From positions 3,700,501 to 3,764,500 of the forward strand of contig NZ_CP108462.1 of the NCBI RefSeq assembly GCF_036226365.1: a DNA stretch of 64,000 nt, read 5' to 3'. Below, in pieces: positions 25,682 through 34,913 of this stretch. The stretch is from Streptomyces sp. NBC_01262 (GTDB taxonomy: Bacteria; Actinomycetota; Actinomycetes; Streptomycetales; Streptomycetaceae). Position numbers and translations under genes: made by a program. The notes beneath the pieces were generated by a model, which was given only the letters and a program-made list of their open reading frames with translations, searched no databases and had not been told where the DNA came from. Position 1 is the stretch's first letter, and the number at the start of each line of letters is the position of its first letter.

Positions 25682-26515
25682 GTGAACTCCTCCCCAACCT
25701 CCGACATCACCGGCGGCCCGCAGGCCGACCCGCACGCGGCCGCGGAAGCGGCGGCCGCGCGGCTGCGCGAACTGACCGGTGGAGAGAACCATGACGTGGC
25801 CCTGGTAATGGGCTCCGGATGGGTCCCCGCCGCCGATGAGCTCGGGGCGGCCGACTACGAATTCCCGATCACCGAACTGCCCGGGTTCCCGGCGCCCGCC
25901 GTGGCCGGGCACTCCGGCAAGGTGCGGTCCGTCCGGATCGGCGGCGTGCGCGCGCTGATCTTCCTGGGCCGCAACCACCTGTACGAGGGCAAGGGCGTGG
26001 CGACCGTGGTGCACGGTGTGCGCACGGCCGTCGCCGCGGGCTGCAAGACAGTCGTGCTGACCAACGGCTGCGGCGGCCTGCGCCAGGGGATGTACCCCGG
26101 ACAGCCGGTCCTGATCAGCGACCACATCAACCTCACCGCGACCTCCCCGATCCTCGGGGCGAACTTCGTGGACCTGACCGACCTCTACTCGCCCCGCCTG
26201 CGGGCGCTGTGCAAGGAGGTCGACGGGACCCTCGAAGAGGGCGTGTACGTGCAGTTCCCCGGCCCGCACTACGAGACCCCGGCCGAGATCGGCATGGTCC
26301 GGGCGATCGGCGGCGAGCTGGTCGGCATGTCGACCACGCTGGAGGCCATCGCCGCCCGGGAGGCGGGCGCCGAGGTGCTCGGCATCTCGCTCGTCACCAA
26401 CCTGGCCGCCGGTATGACCGGCGAGCCGCTCAACCACGAAGAGGTCCTGGAGGCCGGCCGCGACTCGGCGGCCCGGATGGGCTCCCTCCTCGCCCAGGTG
26501 CTGAACCGCCTCTGA
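25682..26515 (+). CDS. Purine nucleoside phosphorylase
   Basis: A 277-aa trimeric-type PNP cleaving (deoxy)inosine and guanosine with phosphate to base and (deoxy)ribose-1-phosphate. Phosphate-binding MGSGWVP (about 42-48) and HSGKVRS, the NGCGGL segment, the conserved FPGPHYETPAEI and purine-site LVTNLAAG are visible. TACCCT lies 7 nt before GTG 25682, suggesting a leaderless transcript; GTG 25676 is two codons earlier. The CTACGCGCGTAG operator in its promoter and the mutase downstream fit a nucleoside catabolic unit. Confidence 0.94.
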   Translation: MNSSPTSDITGGPQADPHAAAEAAAARLRELTGGENHDVALVMGSGWVPAADELGAADYEFPITELPGFPAPAVAGHSGKVRSVRIGGVRALIFLGRNHLYEGKGVATVVHGVRTAVAAGCKTVVLTNGCGGLRQGMYPGQPVLISDHINLTATSPILGANFVDLTDLYSPRLRALCKEVDGTLEEGVYVQFPGPHYETPAEIGMVRAIGGELVGMSTTLEAIAAREAGAEVLGISLVTNLAAGMTGEPLNHEEVLEAGRDSAARMGSLLAQVLNRL

Positions 26516-26633
26516 CCACGCGGGCGGTTGCCGGGCGCGGCCCCCGGGTACCCGTCCCGACACCACCACCCCGTGACAAGCTCGTACCGCGCAACCCCGT
26601 ACCGCCCCGTACAACACACAGCAGGAGCATGAC

Positions 26634-28328
26634 GTGGCAGCAGCAGAGCTGATCCAGCAGGCGCGCACCTGGCTCGCCGAGGACCCCGACCCGGACACCC
26701 GGGCCGAGCTGGAGACCCTGCTGGCGGCCGTCGAATCCGGCGGCGCCACCGGTGAGGCCGCCGCCGCCGACCTCGCCGAGCGCTTCGCCGGCACGCTGCA
26801 GTTCGGCACGGCCGGGCTGCGCGGCGAGATCGGCGCGGGCCCGATGCGGATGAACCGCTCGGTGGTCATCCGGGCGGCGGCGGGCCTGGCCGCGTACCTC
26901 AAGGCCAACGGCGATGCGGGCGGCCTGGTGGTGGTCGGCTACGACGCCCGCCACAAGTCGTACGACTTCGCCCTCGACACCGCCGCCGTCATGGTCGGCG
27001 CCGGCCTGCGCGCCGCCGTGCTGCCGCGCCCGATGCCGACCCCGGTGCTGGCCTTCGCCATCCGTCACCTGGGCGCGGTCGCGGGCGTCACCGTCACCGC
27101 GAGCCACAACCCGCCCCGCGACAACGGCTACAAGGTCTACCTCGGCGACGGCTCGCAGATCGTGCCGCCCGCCGACTCCGGCATCGCCGCCGGGATCGAC
27201 TCGATCCGCTCCCTGACCGAGGTCCCGCTGGCGGCGGACGGCTGGCAGATCCTGGGCGACGAGGTGCTGGACGCCTACCTGGCCCGTACGTCGTCCGTGG
27301 TGGACACCCACTCGCCCCGCGATGTCTCCGTGGTCTACACCCCGCTGCACGGGGTCGGCCGCGAGACGCTGACCGCCGCCTTCAAGCGGGCCGGCTTCCC
27401 GGCCCCGACCACCGTCCCCGAGCAGGCGGACCCCGATCCGGACTTCCCGACCGTCGCCTTCCCCAACCCGGAAGAGCCCGGCGCCATGGACCTGGCCTTC
27501 AAGTCCGCCCAGTCCATCGGCCCGGACATCGTCATCGCCAACGACCCCGACGCCGACCGCTGCGCCGTCGCCGTCCCGGACCGCACCTCCCCGGCCGGCT
27601 GGCGCATGCTCCGCGGCGACGAGGTCGGCGCCCTCCTGGCCACCCATCTGGTCCACAAGAACGCCACCGGCACCTTCGCCGCCAGCATCGTCTCCTCCTC
27701 CCTCCTGTCCCGCATCGCCGCCGACGCGGGCCTGGAGTACGCGGACACCCTCACCGGCTTCAAGTGGATCGCCCGCGTCGACGGCCTGCGCTACGGCTAC
27801 GAAGAGGCCCTCGGCTACTGCGTCGACCCGGAAGGCGTCCGCGACAAGGACGGCATCAGCGCCGCCCTCCTCATCGCCGAGCTCACCGCCGAGCTCAAGC
27901 AGCACGGCCGCACCCTGACCGACCTGCTCGACGACCTCGCGCTGCGCCACGGGCTCCACGCCACCGACCAGCTCTCCGTCCGGGTGGCCGACCTGTCGCT
28001 GATCGCCGACGCCATGGCCCGCCTGCGCGAGGCTCCCCCCACCGCCCTGGCCGGCCTGCCCGTCCTCACCGCCGAAGACCTCACCAAGGGCACCGAGGAG
28101 CTCCCGCCCACCGACGGCCTGCGCTACCACCTCGCCGGCACCCCCGACTCCGGCGTCTCCGCCGCCCGCGTCATCGTCCGCCCCTCCGGCACCGAGCCCA
28201 AGCTCAAGTGCTACCTGGAGGCCGTCGTCCCCGTCACCGGCGCCGACGGCCTGACCACCGCCCGCGCCCGCGCCGGAGCCGTCCTGGCGGCCCTGAAGGC
28301 CGACCTGTCGGAGGCGGCGGGCATCTGA
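26634..28328 (+). CDS. Phospho-sugar mutase (phosphomannomutase/phosphopentomutase type)
   Basis: A 564-aa alpha-D-phosphohexomutase-fold enzyme. The phosphoserine is Ser157 in TASHNPPRDNGYKVY; the metal loop is DPDADRCAV, the sugar loop GYEEALGYCVDP, and the phosphate-binding loop RPSGTEPKLK near the C terminus. GCAGGAG lies 8 nt before GTG 26634. Length and motifs match proteins usually labelled phosphomannomutase, but its place 118 nt after PNP and near deoC suggests it works as a phosphopentomutase, making (deoxy)ribose-5-phosphate. That assignment is inference. Confidence 0.9.
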   Translation: MAAAELIQQARTWLAEDPDPDTRAELETLLAAVESGGATGEAAAADLAERFAGTLQFGTAGLRGEIGAGPMRMNRSVVIRAAAGLAAYLKANGDAGGLVVVGYDARHKSYDFALDTAAVMVGAGLRAAVLPRPMPTPVLAFAIRHLGAVAGVTVTASHNPPRDNGYKVYLGDGSQIVPPADSGIAAGIDSIRSLTEVPLAADGWQILGDEVLDAYLARTSSVVDTHSPRDVSVVYTPLHGVGRETLTAAFKRAGFPAPTTVPEQADPDPDFPTVAFPNPEEPGAMDLAFKSAQSIGPDIVIANDPDADRCAVAVPDRTSPAGWRMLRGDEVGALLATHLVHKNATGTFAASIVSSSLLSRIAADAGLEYADTLTGFKWIARVDGLRYGYEEALGYCVDPEGVRDKDGISAALLIAELTAELKQHGRTLTDLLDDLALRHGLHATDQLSVRVADLSLIADAMARLREAPPTALAGLPVLTAEDLTKGTEELPPTDGLRYHLAGTPDSGVSAARVIVRPSGTEPKLKCYLEAVVPVTGADGLTTARARAGAVLAALKADLSEAAGI

Positions 28329-28339
28329 CCCGGGTAGCA

Positions 28340-28370
28340 CCGGGCCCCCGCACTCACCGCAGGGGCCCGG
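28340..28370. terminator. Terminator after the mutase gene
   Basis: Stem CCGGGCCCC / GGGGCCCGG with a 13-nt loop, between convergent genes. Confidence 0.75.
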
Positions 28371-28390
28371 CGTACTCCCCGTTCCCCGGG

Positions 28391-28867
28391 TCAGAACACG
28401 AACGGGCCCGGGTCCTGGGCGGTCGTGGCCTGGCAGGTCACCGTGACTCCCAGGTACAGGACCGACAGGGAGTACGCGTCGCCGGTGGCCAGATAGGAGT
28501 CGAGGCTGTCGCCCGAGGCGACCGTGCCGGTGAGCGGCCCGACGGTGATCGCGCTCCCGGCCGCCATGGCCGGGTTGACCGTGCCGGTGAAGTGGGTCTG
28601 GGTGCCGCCGCCGTTGAGGGTGAGCGCCAGGTCGCTGGCGAGCGTGTTCTCGCCGATGGCGATGGGCGCTGTCAGGGCCGTGCTGAGCGTGATGGTGGCG
28701 GTGTCACCGTCCTGGGTCGCGGTGAGGGTGGCGGTGCCGCCGCCCCAGATGCCGCAGTCGTAGGTGGCGGAGGCCGACTCGGGCGTGACCGCCACGGCGC
28801 TCGGGGCGAGAGCCAGTAGCGCGGCCGCGGCCAGCGTGAAGCCGATGCCTAACCTGGTGCCTTTCAT
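28391..28867 (-). CDS. Secreted protein of unknown function
   Basis: A 158-aa protein with a clear signal peptide (MKGTRLGIGFTLAAAALLAL, cleavage after AVA near residue 27). The mature part is Thr/Gly-rich and probably beta-stranded, with two Cys (Cys38-type YDCGIW and VTCQAT near the end) that could pair outside the cell. No catalytic motif is seen. GAAGGGA lies 5-6 nt before ATG 28867; an upstream ATG at 28957 would bury the signal peptide. Confidence 0.75.
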   Translation of the reverse strand: MKGTRLGIGFTLAAAALLALAPSAVAVTPESASATYDCGIWGGGTATLTATQDGDTATITLSTALTAPIAIGENTLASDLALTLNGGGTQTHFTGTVNPAMAAGSAITVGPLTGTVASGDSLDSYLATGDAYSLSVLYLGVTVTCQATTAQDPGPFVF

Positions 28868-29026
28868 GGGGGATCCCTTCGCTGTTGCGACGGCCGTATC
28901 TGACGGGTCGTCGGATACGGCAGCGCTCATTGATGCGCGAGGATCTAGAGAGAGCAAGGGAGACGCTTACCGGACCGTACGATTCCGGCCACTTCTTCCG
29001 CCTGCCCCGCGTGAGCGGGCTGCCCG

Positions 29027-29659
29027 TCAGCCGCCGACCGCGAGCAGCACCGCGAGCACGACCGCCCCGGCCGCCGCCGGGGCGATCACCTCGTACGCCC
29101 ACCGCACGGTGATCCCGCCCTGGGCGGCCTCGCTCGCCGCGTTGCGCTCGCGCAGCCCACGCAGCTCGTCGACGGCCTGGTCGGACCAGGCGCGCACGGG
29201 ATCCACCTGCGGGTTGACGGCCTCGGCCCGGGAGGGCCCGCCGGAGCGGGCCGTGGAGCGGGCAGCGCGCTTACGGGCCCGAAGGGACACCGGGATCGCC
29301 CAGAGCTGGTACTTGCGGTCGCCCGCGAACAGCTCGGTGGAGTAGCCGGCACGAATGTCCGTGACGGCGGCCCAGGGAGCGGTGATCGTACGGAGCGGAT
29401 TGCGCACCCGGATCCGCGCCTCGTCCGCGGAGACGAGCGGCCGCAGGGTGAAGGCCACCACCAGCGGCACCCCGAGCAACAGCCCGGCGAGAGCGATCCA
29501 GGGGGTATGGCCGTCACCGTAGATGACCGCGTCGCCGCCCAGCCAGCCGGCGAGCACCAGCAGCAGCACACCGCCGGCGATCCCGGCGGACGAGCGATAG
29601 GTGCGCTCGGCGTAGGGGGTCGGGGTGGGGGCCGGAGTGGACTTGTCGGAGCTCGTCAT
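29027..29659 (-). CDS. Membrane protein with bacterial PH-like domain
   Basis: A 210-aa protein. After a Pro/Thr-rich cytosolic start, two hydrophobic helices (about 28-47 and 53-72) lead into a beta-rich segment, LVSADEARIRVRNPLRTITAPWAAVTDIRAGYSTELFA, characteristic of bacterial PH (PH_6) domains. A final helix (about 185-207) anchors the C terminus. Such proteins are common in Actinobacteria; their role is unknown. No operon partner is evident. Confidence 0.75.
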   Translation of the reverse strand: MTSSDKSTPAPTPTPYAERTYRSSAGIAGGVLLLVLAGWLGGDAVIYGDGHTPWIALAGLLLGVPLVVAFTLRPLVSADEARIRVRNPLRTITAPWAAVTDIRAGYSTELFAGDRKYQLWAIPVSLRARKRAARSTARSGGPSRAEAVNPQVDPVRAWSDQAVDELRGLRERNAASEAAQGGITVRWAYEVIAPAAAGAVVLAVLLAVGG

Positions 29660-29727
29660 GAGCCCGATTCTGCCTGACCGGCGGGCGAGGGGCGCCCCCG
29701 GGCCGGTCGTGGCCCGTCAGGGCCCCG

Positions 29728-30765
29728 TCAGGACACGCTCTGGTCGTAGACCGTGTCCGAGACCGAGTCGTAGACCAGCTTGCCGTCGGCGTCGTAGCCC
29801 TTGATGTGCGGCGCCTTGCTGACGGACTGGGTCAATATGCCGGTGGCGGCGAAGTACCCGTGGTCCAGGGCGGCCTCCACCGTCGCCCCGCCGTAGGAGA
29901 CCGTGACCCGTGCGATGCCGGACTCGATGGTCCCGATGCTGCCCCAGCGGTACGGAAGCTTCCAGCCGCCGTTGGAAAGGATGGTCTGCTTGTAGAGCTT
30001 GGAGGCGTTGATGTCCGGCTTCACGGCGCCTCGGTTCGGGTCGTTGTCCGCGCCCATGCTGGTGTTGAGGCCGGAGCCCACGCCGTCCTTCTCGGAGCAG
30101 ATGAGCCTGGTCATGGGGGTGTCCTTGACCGCGACGACGCCGATGCCGTCGCCGGGTGCGTTGTCGTCGCCGGTGGTCCTGAGGGCAAGGATGATCCGGT
30201 AGTCGGCGGCCTTGCCGAGGTCCTGATTTATCGGTGAGCCCTGGATCCGGTGCGCTTTTTGGTAGTCCAGGCAGGCCGTGAGAGCTTCGGCGGCCCGCTC
30301 CAGGGTGATGCCGTCAGCGAGCTGCCCCGGTGTGGCCGGGCCGGCCGGGCCGCTGGGGACGGGCGTCGGTTTCGCGGGTGTCGTGTGCGCCGGGGAGGTC
30401 GCGGGCTTCGAGGAGGCCCCGGGATGGGCGCTGACCCCCGGGTCGGGGCCCCACTGGACGTTCACGGCGTAGGCCGCGCCCGGGAGGGCGACGATCGTGG
30501 CGAGGCCGATGCCCATGGCGGCCGCCCGGCGGCGCTGGGCGGCCTGGCCCCGGCGGACGATGGCCGAGTAGGGCGCCTGGCCGGGGGCCAGGCTTGCGGC
30601 GTCGTCGGAGAGCATCTCGCGCAGCTTCGCCTCGAAGTCGAACGGCTCGTCGTCGAACCCGCCGTCGAATCCGCCGTCGAAACGGCCGCCGAGCTCGTCG
30701 CGAAGAACCCGGTCGAGCTCGTCGTCAAAGGGACCGTTGCCGTCGTTGTAGCCGGACTCCGTCAT
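29728..30765 (-). CDS. Transmembrane anti-sigma-factor-like protein
   Basis: A 345-aa single-pass protein. The cytosolic N-terminal 90 residues are acidic with Gly/Phe-Asp repeats (GGRFDGGFDGGFDDEPFDF) and end in a basic RRGQAAQRRRAAA; one helix (about 86-103) is followed by a Pro/Ala/Thr-rich linker and a 200-aa extracytoplasmic domain. Its start overlaps the stop of the ECF-type sigma gene by ATGA and has GGAGGTG 5 nt upstream, indicating translational coupling. This is the arrangement of a sigma and its membrane regulator, although no zinc-binding anti-sigma motif is present. Confidence 0.75.
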   Translation of the reverse strand: MTESGYNDGNGPFDDELDRVLRDELGGRFDGGFDGGFDDEPFDFEAKLREMLSDDAASLAPGQAPYSAIVRRGQAAQRRRAAAMGIGLATIVALPGAAYAVNVQWGPDPGVSAHPGASSKPATSPAHTTPAKPTPVPSGPAGPATPGQLADGITLERAAEALTACLDYQKAHRIQGSPINQDLGKAADYRIILALRTTGDDNAPGDGIGVVAVKDTPMTRLICSEKDGVGSGLNTSMGADNDPNRGAVKPDINASKLYKQTILSNGGWKLPYRWGSIGTIESGIARVTVSYGGATVEAALDHGYFAATGILTQSVSKAPHIKGYDADGKLVYDSVSDTVYDQSVS

Positions 30766-31331
30766 TTCACACCTCCGTGGTCTGTGGTCATGCGTTCGCG
30801 CCGTCCGCGAGCGCCCGGAACACCGGGCTCGTCCGAGGCGCCGAGCCCCGGGTACACGCGCAGTTTGGCCAGCCCCTTGGCCGCCTGGCTCTTGACCGTC
30901 CCGGCCGAGCAGCCGAGGGTCTGGGCGACCTCCGCCTCCGAGAGGTCGTCCCAGTACCGCAGGACGACCACCGCCCGCTGGCGGGCCGGCAGCCCGGCGA
31001 GCGCCTTCAGCAGGACCTCGCGCTGGGCGACCCGGGCCGTGGGATCGGCACCGGGCCCTTCGGGCGGGGCGTCCGTGAGCCGTTCGGCGACCCGGCGTTT
31101 TCGGAAGCGGTCGCTGTTGCAGCTCACGAGGATCCGGCGGACGTACGCCTCCGGATTGTCACTGCGGTTCACCTTCCGCCAGGACCGGTAGGCCTTGGCC
31201 AGCGCCGCCTGCGCCAGGTCCTCGGCAAAGTGCCGGTCCCCGGAGAGCAGGTAGGCCGTCCGCACCAGGTGGGCCCATCTGGCCTGCACAAAAGCCTGGA
31301 ACTGCGCTTCGTCCTCTGCGTGCATTTTCAT
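30762..31331 (-). CDS. SigE-family ECF RNA polymerase sigma factor
   Basis: A 189-aa sigma factor with region 2 (about 15-85, with GDRHFAEDLAQAALAKAYRSW) and region 4 (about 115-170, with LPARQRAVVVLRYWDDLSEAEVAQTLGCSAGTVKSQAAKGL). The 10-residue FQAFVQARWAHLVRTAYLL start is typical of the Streptomyces SigE-like family. ATG 31331 is 9 nt after GAGGG. It overlaps by 4 nt the membrane protein that probably controls it. Confidence 0.9.
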   Translation of the reverse strand: MKMHAEDEAQFQAFVQARWAHLVRTAYLLSGDRHFAEDLAQAALAKAYRSWRKVNRSDNPEAYVRRILVSCNSDRFRKRRVAERLTDAPPEGPGADPTARVAQREVLLKALAGLPARQRAVVVLRYWDDLSEAEVAQTLGCSAGTVKSQAAKGLAKLRVYPGLGASDEPGVPGARGRRERMTTDHGGVK

Positions 31332-31506
31332 CCGCACACCCCCTCAACCCTCCAGACCACCACTTCTCCGGATCCGGTTGCCCGGTCTCCCGATCCGGTT
31401 GTCCGCCGTTCTCCGGATCCGGTTGCCCGGCACGCCCGGCTACCCTGGAAAACCAGCGCGAAAGGTTGCGGTCCCGTATCGGCTGCCCCGGCCGTCCACC
31501 GCCCTA

Positions 31507-31541
31507 GTGACAGTCGCTACGCGCGTAGATATGCTCATCTG
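31507..31541 (+). promoter_or_regulatory. deoC promoter with CTACGCGCGTAG operator
   Basis: -35 GTGACA (31507-31512), 17-bp spacer, -10 TATGCT (31530-31535), then GTG at 31542, so the transcript should be leaderless. The perfect CTACGCGCGTAG (31517-31528) fills the spacer, an ideal position for a repressor. Confidence 0.8.
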
Positions 31542-32543
31542 GTGACCATGCCCATCACTGTCCCCGCTCACAGCCCCGAGGCGGCGGCCCGGCTGGCGTC
31601 CCTGTCGGACGCGACCGCGTCCGACAGCGCCCTGCGCCGCTTCCTGCACGGCCTTCCCGGTGTCGACGCGGTCGGCCTCGAAGGCCGCGCCGCCACCCTC
31701 GGCACCCGCTCGATCAAGACCACGGCGAAGGCGTACGCCATCGACCTGGCCATCTCGATGATCGACCTGACCACGCTCGAAGGCGCGGACACCCCGGGCA
31801 AGGTCCGGGCGCTGTGCGCCAAGGGCGTCCATCCCGATCCCCTGGACCGAACGACCCCCCGGGTCGCCGCGATCTGCGTCTACCCCGACATGGTGAAGGT
31901 GGCCAAGGAGGCCCTCGGCACATCGGGCGTCCGTGTCGCGTCCGTCGCCACCGCCTTCCCGGCCGGCCGGGCCGCGCTGCCGGTGAAGCTCGCCGATGTG
32001 GCCGACGCGGTCGCGGCCGGGGCGGACGAGGTCGACATGGTCATCGACCGTGGCGCCTTCCTGGCCGGGCACTACCTGAAGGTCTACGACGAGATCAGGG
32101 CCGTCAGGGCGGCATGCGCCCGCCCCGACGGCACCTCCGCCCACCTCAAGGTGATCTTCGAGACCGGCGAGCTGTCGACGTACGACAACATCCGCCGCGC
32201 CTCCTGGCTCGGCATGCTGGCCGGCGCCGACTTCATCAAGACCTCCACCGGCAAGGTCGCGGTCAACGCCACACCCCCCAACACGCTGATCCTCCTCGAA
32301 GCCGTACGCGACTTCCGCGCGACGGTCGGCGTCCAGGTCGGCGTGAAGCCGGCCGGCGGCATCCGTACAACCAAGGACGCCATCAAGTTCCTCGTCCTGG
32401 TCAACGAGACGGTCGGCGAGGACTGGCTGAGCAACGAGTGGTTCCGCTTCGGCGCGTCCAGCCTGCTCAACGACCTGCTGATGCAGCGCCAGAAGCTGAG
32501 CACCGGCCGTTACTCCGGCCCCGACTACGTGACGGTGGACTGA
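31542..32543 (+). CDS. deoC: Deoxyribose-phosphate aldolase
   Basis: A 333-aa aldolase splitting 2-deoxyribose-5-phosphate into glyceraldehyde-3-phosphate and acetaldehyde. The Schiff-base Lys233 is in ADFIKTSTGKV, and EVDMVIDRGAF and VGVKPAGGIRTTKDA complete the active site. The protein is of the longer type (about 330 aa) with an N-terminal extension. GTG 31542 fits a leaderless start; ATG 31548 is possible. Aldehyde dehydrogenase genes follow after 5 nt, a sensible way to remove acetaldehyde. Confidence 0.96.
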   Translation: MTMPITVPAHSPEAAARLASLSDATASDSALRRFLHGLPGVDAVGLEGRAATLGTRSIKTTAKAYAIDLAISMIDLTTLEGADTPGKVRALCAKGVHPDPLDRTTPRVAAICVYPDMVKVAKEALGTSGVRVASVATAFPAGRAALPVKLADVADAVAAGADEVDMVIDRGAFLAGHYLKVYDEIRAVRAACARPDGTSAHLKVIFETGELSTYDNIRRASWLGMLAGADFIKTSTGKVAVNATPPNTLILLEAVRDFRATVGVQVGVKPAGGIRTTKDAIKFLVLVNETVGEDWLSNEWFRFGASSLLNDLLMQRQKLSTGRYSGPDYVTVD

Positions 32544-32548
32544 TCACG

Positions 32549-33994
32549 ATGACAACGATGCCCACGAAGTTCGAGTACGCCCCCGCGCCCGAGTCCCGGG
32601 CCGTCGTCGACATCGCCCCGTCCTACGGGCTCTTCATCGACGGCGAGTTCGCCGAGGCCGCCGACGGCAGGGTCTTCAAGACCGTCTCGCCGTCCTCCGA
32701 AGAGGTCCTGTCCGAGATCGCCCAGGCCGGCGAGGCCGACGTGGACCGCGCGGTGCGGGCCGCCCGCAAGGCCTTCGCCTCCTGGTCCGCGCTGCCCGGC
32801 GCCGAGCGCGCGAAGTACCTCTTCCGGATCGCCCGGATCATCCAGGAGCGCTCCCGCGAGCTGGCCGTCCTGGAGACCCTGGACAACGGCAAGCCGATCC
32901 GTGAGACCCGCGACGCCGACCTCCCGCTGGTCGCCGCGCACTTCTTCTACTACGCCGGCTGGGCCGACAAGCTCGGCCACGCGGGCTACGGCCCGGACCC
33001 CCGGCCCCTGGGCGTGGCCGGCCAGGTCATCCCCTGGAACTTCCCCCTCCTCATGCTGGCCTGGAAGATCGCCCCGGCGCTCGCCACCGGCAACACGGTC
33101 GTCCTCAAGCCCGCCGAGACCACCCCGCTGTCCGCCCTCTTCTTCGCGGACGTCTGCCGCCAGGCCGGGCTGCCGAAGGGCGTCGTCAACATCCTGACCG
33201 GCTACGGGGACGCGGGCGCAGCGCTCGTCGCCCACCCGGACGTCAACAAGGTCGCCTTCACCGGCTCCACCGCCGTCGGCAAGGCCATCGCCCGCTCCAT
33301 CGCCGGTACGGACAAGAAGGTCACCCTGGAGCTGGGCGGCAAGGGCGCCAACATCGTCTTCGACGACGCGCCCGTCGACCAGGCCGTCGAGGGCATCGTC
33401 AACGGCATCTTCTTCAACCAGGGCCAGGTCTGCTGCGCCGGCTCCCGCCTCCTCCTCCAGGAGTCCGTGGCCGACGAGGTGCTGGACGCGCTCAAGCGCC
33501 GCCTGTCCACGCTGCGCGTGGGCGACCCCATGGACAAGAACACCGACGTCGGCGCCATCAACTCCGCCGAGCAGCTCGCCCGTATCACCGCGCTGGCCGA
33601 CAGCGGCGAGGCCGAGGGCGCCGAGCGCTGGTCCCCCGCCTGCGAGCTGCCCTCGTCGGGCTACTGGTTCGCCCCGACGCTCTTCACCGGCGTCACCCAG
33701 GCCCACCGGATCGCCCGCGAGGAGATCTTCGGCCCGGTGCTGTCCGTACTGACCTTCCGCACCCCGGCCGAAGCCGTCGAGAAGGCCAACAACAGCCAGT
33801 ACGGCCTGTCCGCCGGCATCTGGACGGAGAAGGGCTCGCGCATCCTGTCGGTCGCGAACCAGCTGCGGGCCGGTGTGGTGTGGGCCAACACCTTCAACAA
33901 GTTCGACCCGACCTCGCCCTTCGGCGGCTACAAGGAGTCGGGTTTCGGCCGCGAGGGCGGCCGCCACGGTCTGGAGGCCTACCTCGATGTCTGA
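32549..33994 (+). CDS. NAD(P)+-dependent aldehyde dehydrogenase
   Basis: A 481-aa full-length enzyme. The NAD-binding GSTAVG, the general-base Glu in LELGGKGAN, catalytic Cys295 in NQGQVCCAG, and EEIFGPVL are all present. Placed 5 nt after deoC and ending in an 8-nt overlap with the next gene, it is probably dedicated to oxidising the acetaldehyde made by DeoC. CoA-acylating and non-acylating activity cannot be told apart here; the motifs favour the non-acylating class, giving acetate. Confidence 0.93.
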   Translation: MTTMPTKFEYAPAPESRAVVDIAPSYGLFIDGEFAEAADGRVFKTVSPSSEEVLSEIAQAGEADVDRAVRAARKAFASWSALPGAERAKYLFRIARIIQERSRELAVLETLDNGKPIRETRDADLPLVAAHFFYYAGWADKLGHAGYGPDPRPLGVAGQVIPWNFPLLMLAWKIAPALATGNTVVLKPAETTPLSALFFADVCRQAGLPKGVVNILTGYGDAGAALVAHPDVNKVAFTGSTAVGKAIARSIAGTDKKVTLELGGKGANIVFDDAPVDQAVEGIVNGIFFNQGQVCCAGSRLLLQESVADEVLDALKRRLSTLRVGDPMDKNTDVGAINSAEQLARITALADSGEAEGAERWSPACELPSSGYWFAPTLFTGVTQAHRIAREEIFGPVLSVLTFRTPAEAVEKANNSQYGLSAGIWTEKGSRILSVANQLRAGVVWANTFNKFDPTSPFGGYKESGFGREGGRHGLEAYLDV

Positions 33995-34874
33995 CACGCG
34001 ACTGAGTGTCTTCAAGACCTACAAGCTGTTCGTCGGGGGCAAGTTCCCCCGCAGCGAGAGCGGACGGGTGTACGAGGTGACCGACTCCAAGGGCCGCTGG
34101 CTGGCCAACGCGCCGCAGTCCTCCCGCAAGGACGCGCGTGACGCCGTCGTCGCCGCGCGCAAGGCCTTCGGCGGGTGGTCGGGCGCCACGGCGTACAACC
34201 GGGGCCAGGTGCTGTACCGCGTCGCCGAGATGCTTCAGGGGCGCCGCGAGCAGTTCGTACGGGAGGTCGGCGAGGCGGAGGGACTGTCCAAGTCCAAGGC
34301 CGCCGTGATCGTCGACGCCGCCATCGACCGCTGGGTCTGGTACGCGGGCTGGACCGACAAGATCGCCCAGATCGTCGGCGGCGCGAACCCCGTCGCCGGG
34401 CCGTACTTCAACCTTTCCTCGCCGGAGCCGACCGGTGTCGTGGCGGTCCTCGCACCCCAGGACTCCTCCTTCCTGGGGCTGGTCTCCGTCCTCGCCCCCG
34501 TCATCGCGACCGGCAACACGGCGGTCGTCGTGACGAGCGAGTCCGCCCCGCTGCCGGCGCTGTCCCTGGGCGAGGTGCTGGCCACGTCCGACGTGCCCGG
34601 CGGTGTCGTCAACCTGCTGTCCGGGCGTACGGCGGAGATCGCCGCGCCGCTCGCCGCCCACCAGGACGTCAACGCGATCGATCTGGCCGGCGCGGACGGG
34701 GTGCTGGCCAAGGAGCTGGAGATCTCGGCTGCGGACAACCTGAAGCGCGTCCGTCGTCCACAGACTGTGGACTGGGCCGCAGAGCCGGGCACGGAGCGGC
34801 TCACGGCCTTCCTGGAGACCAAGACGGTCTGGCACCCGGCGGGCGCGGGCGGCTCGGCGGGCTCCGCGTACTGA
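33987..34874 (+). CDS. Truncated aldehyde dehydrogenase-like protein lacking the catalytic domain
   Basis: A 295-aa protein homologous to the N-terminal NAD-binding half of aldehyde dehydrogenases (KLFVGGKFPRSESGR start, PQDSSFLGLVSVLAPVIATGN). It stops before the catalytic Cys and the LELGGK Glu region is replaced, so it cannot be a normal dehydrogenase. The frame is clean with native codon use and an 8-nt overlap with the active enzyme, so it looks like a maintained gene and not decay. It may form a heteromer with the full-length partner. Function is inference. Confidence 0.82.
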   Translation: MSDTRLSVFKTYKLFVGGKFPRSESGRVYEVTDSKGRWLANAPQSSRKDARDAVVAARKAFGGWSGATAYNRGQVLYRVAEMLQGRREQFVREVGEAEGLSKSKAAVIVDAAIDRWVWYAGWTDKIAQIVGGANPVAGPYFNLSSPEPTGVVAVLAPQDSSFLGLVSVLAPVIATGNTAVVVTSESAPLPALSLGEVLATSDVPGGVVNLLSGRTAEIAAPLAAHQDVNAIDLAGADGVLAKELEISAADNLKRVRRPQTVDWAAEPGTERLTAFLETKTVWHPAGAGGSAGSAY

Positions 34875-34913
34875 ACGCTGTACTGAACCTGACGGGCCCG
34901 GGGCCCAGGCCCG

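Noticed and set aside
33987..34874. Short aldehyde dehydrogenase-like gene as a pseudogene
   Set aside because: Frame, codon use and tight overlap with the upstream gene are normal; no frameshift brings in the missing half downstream.
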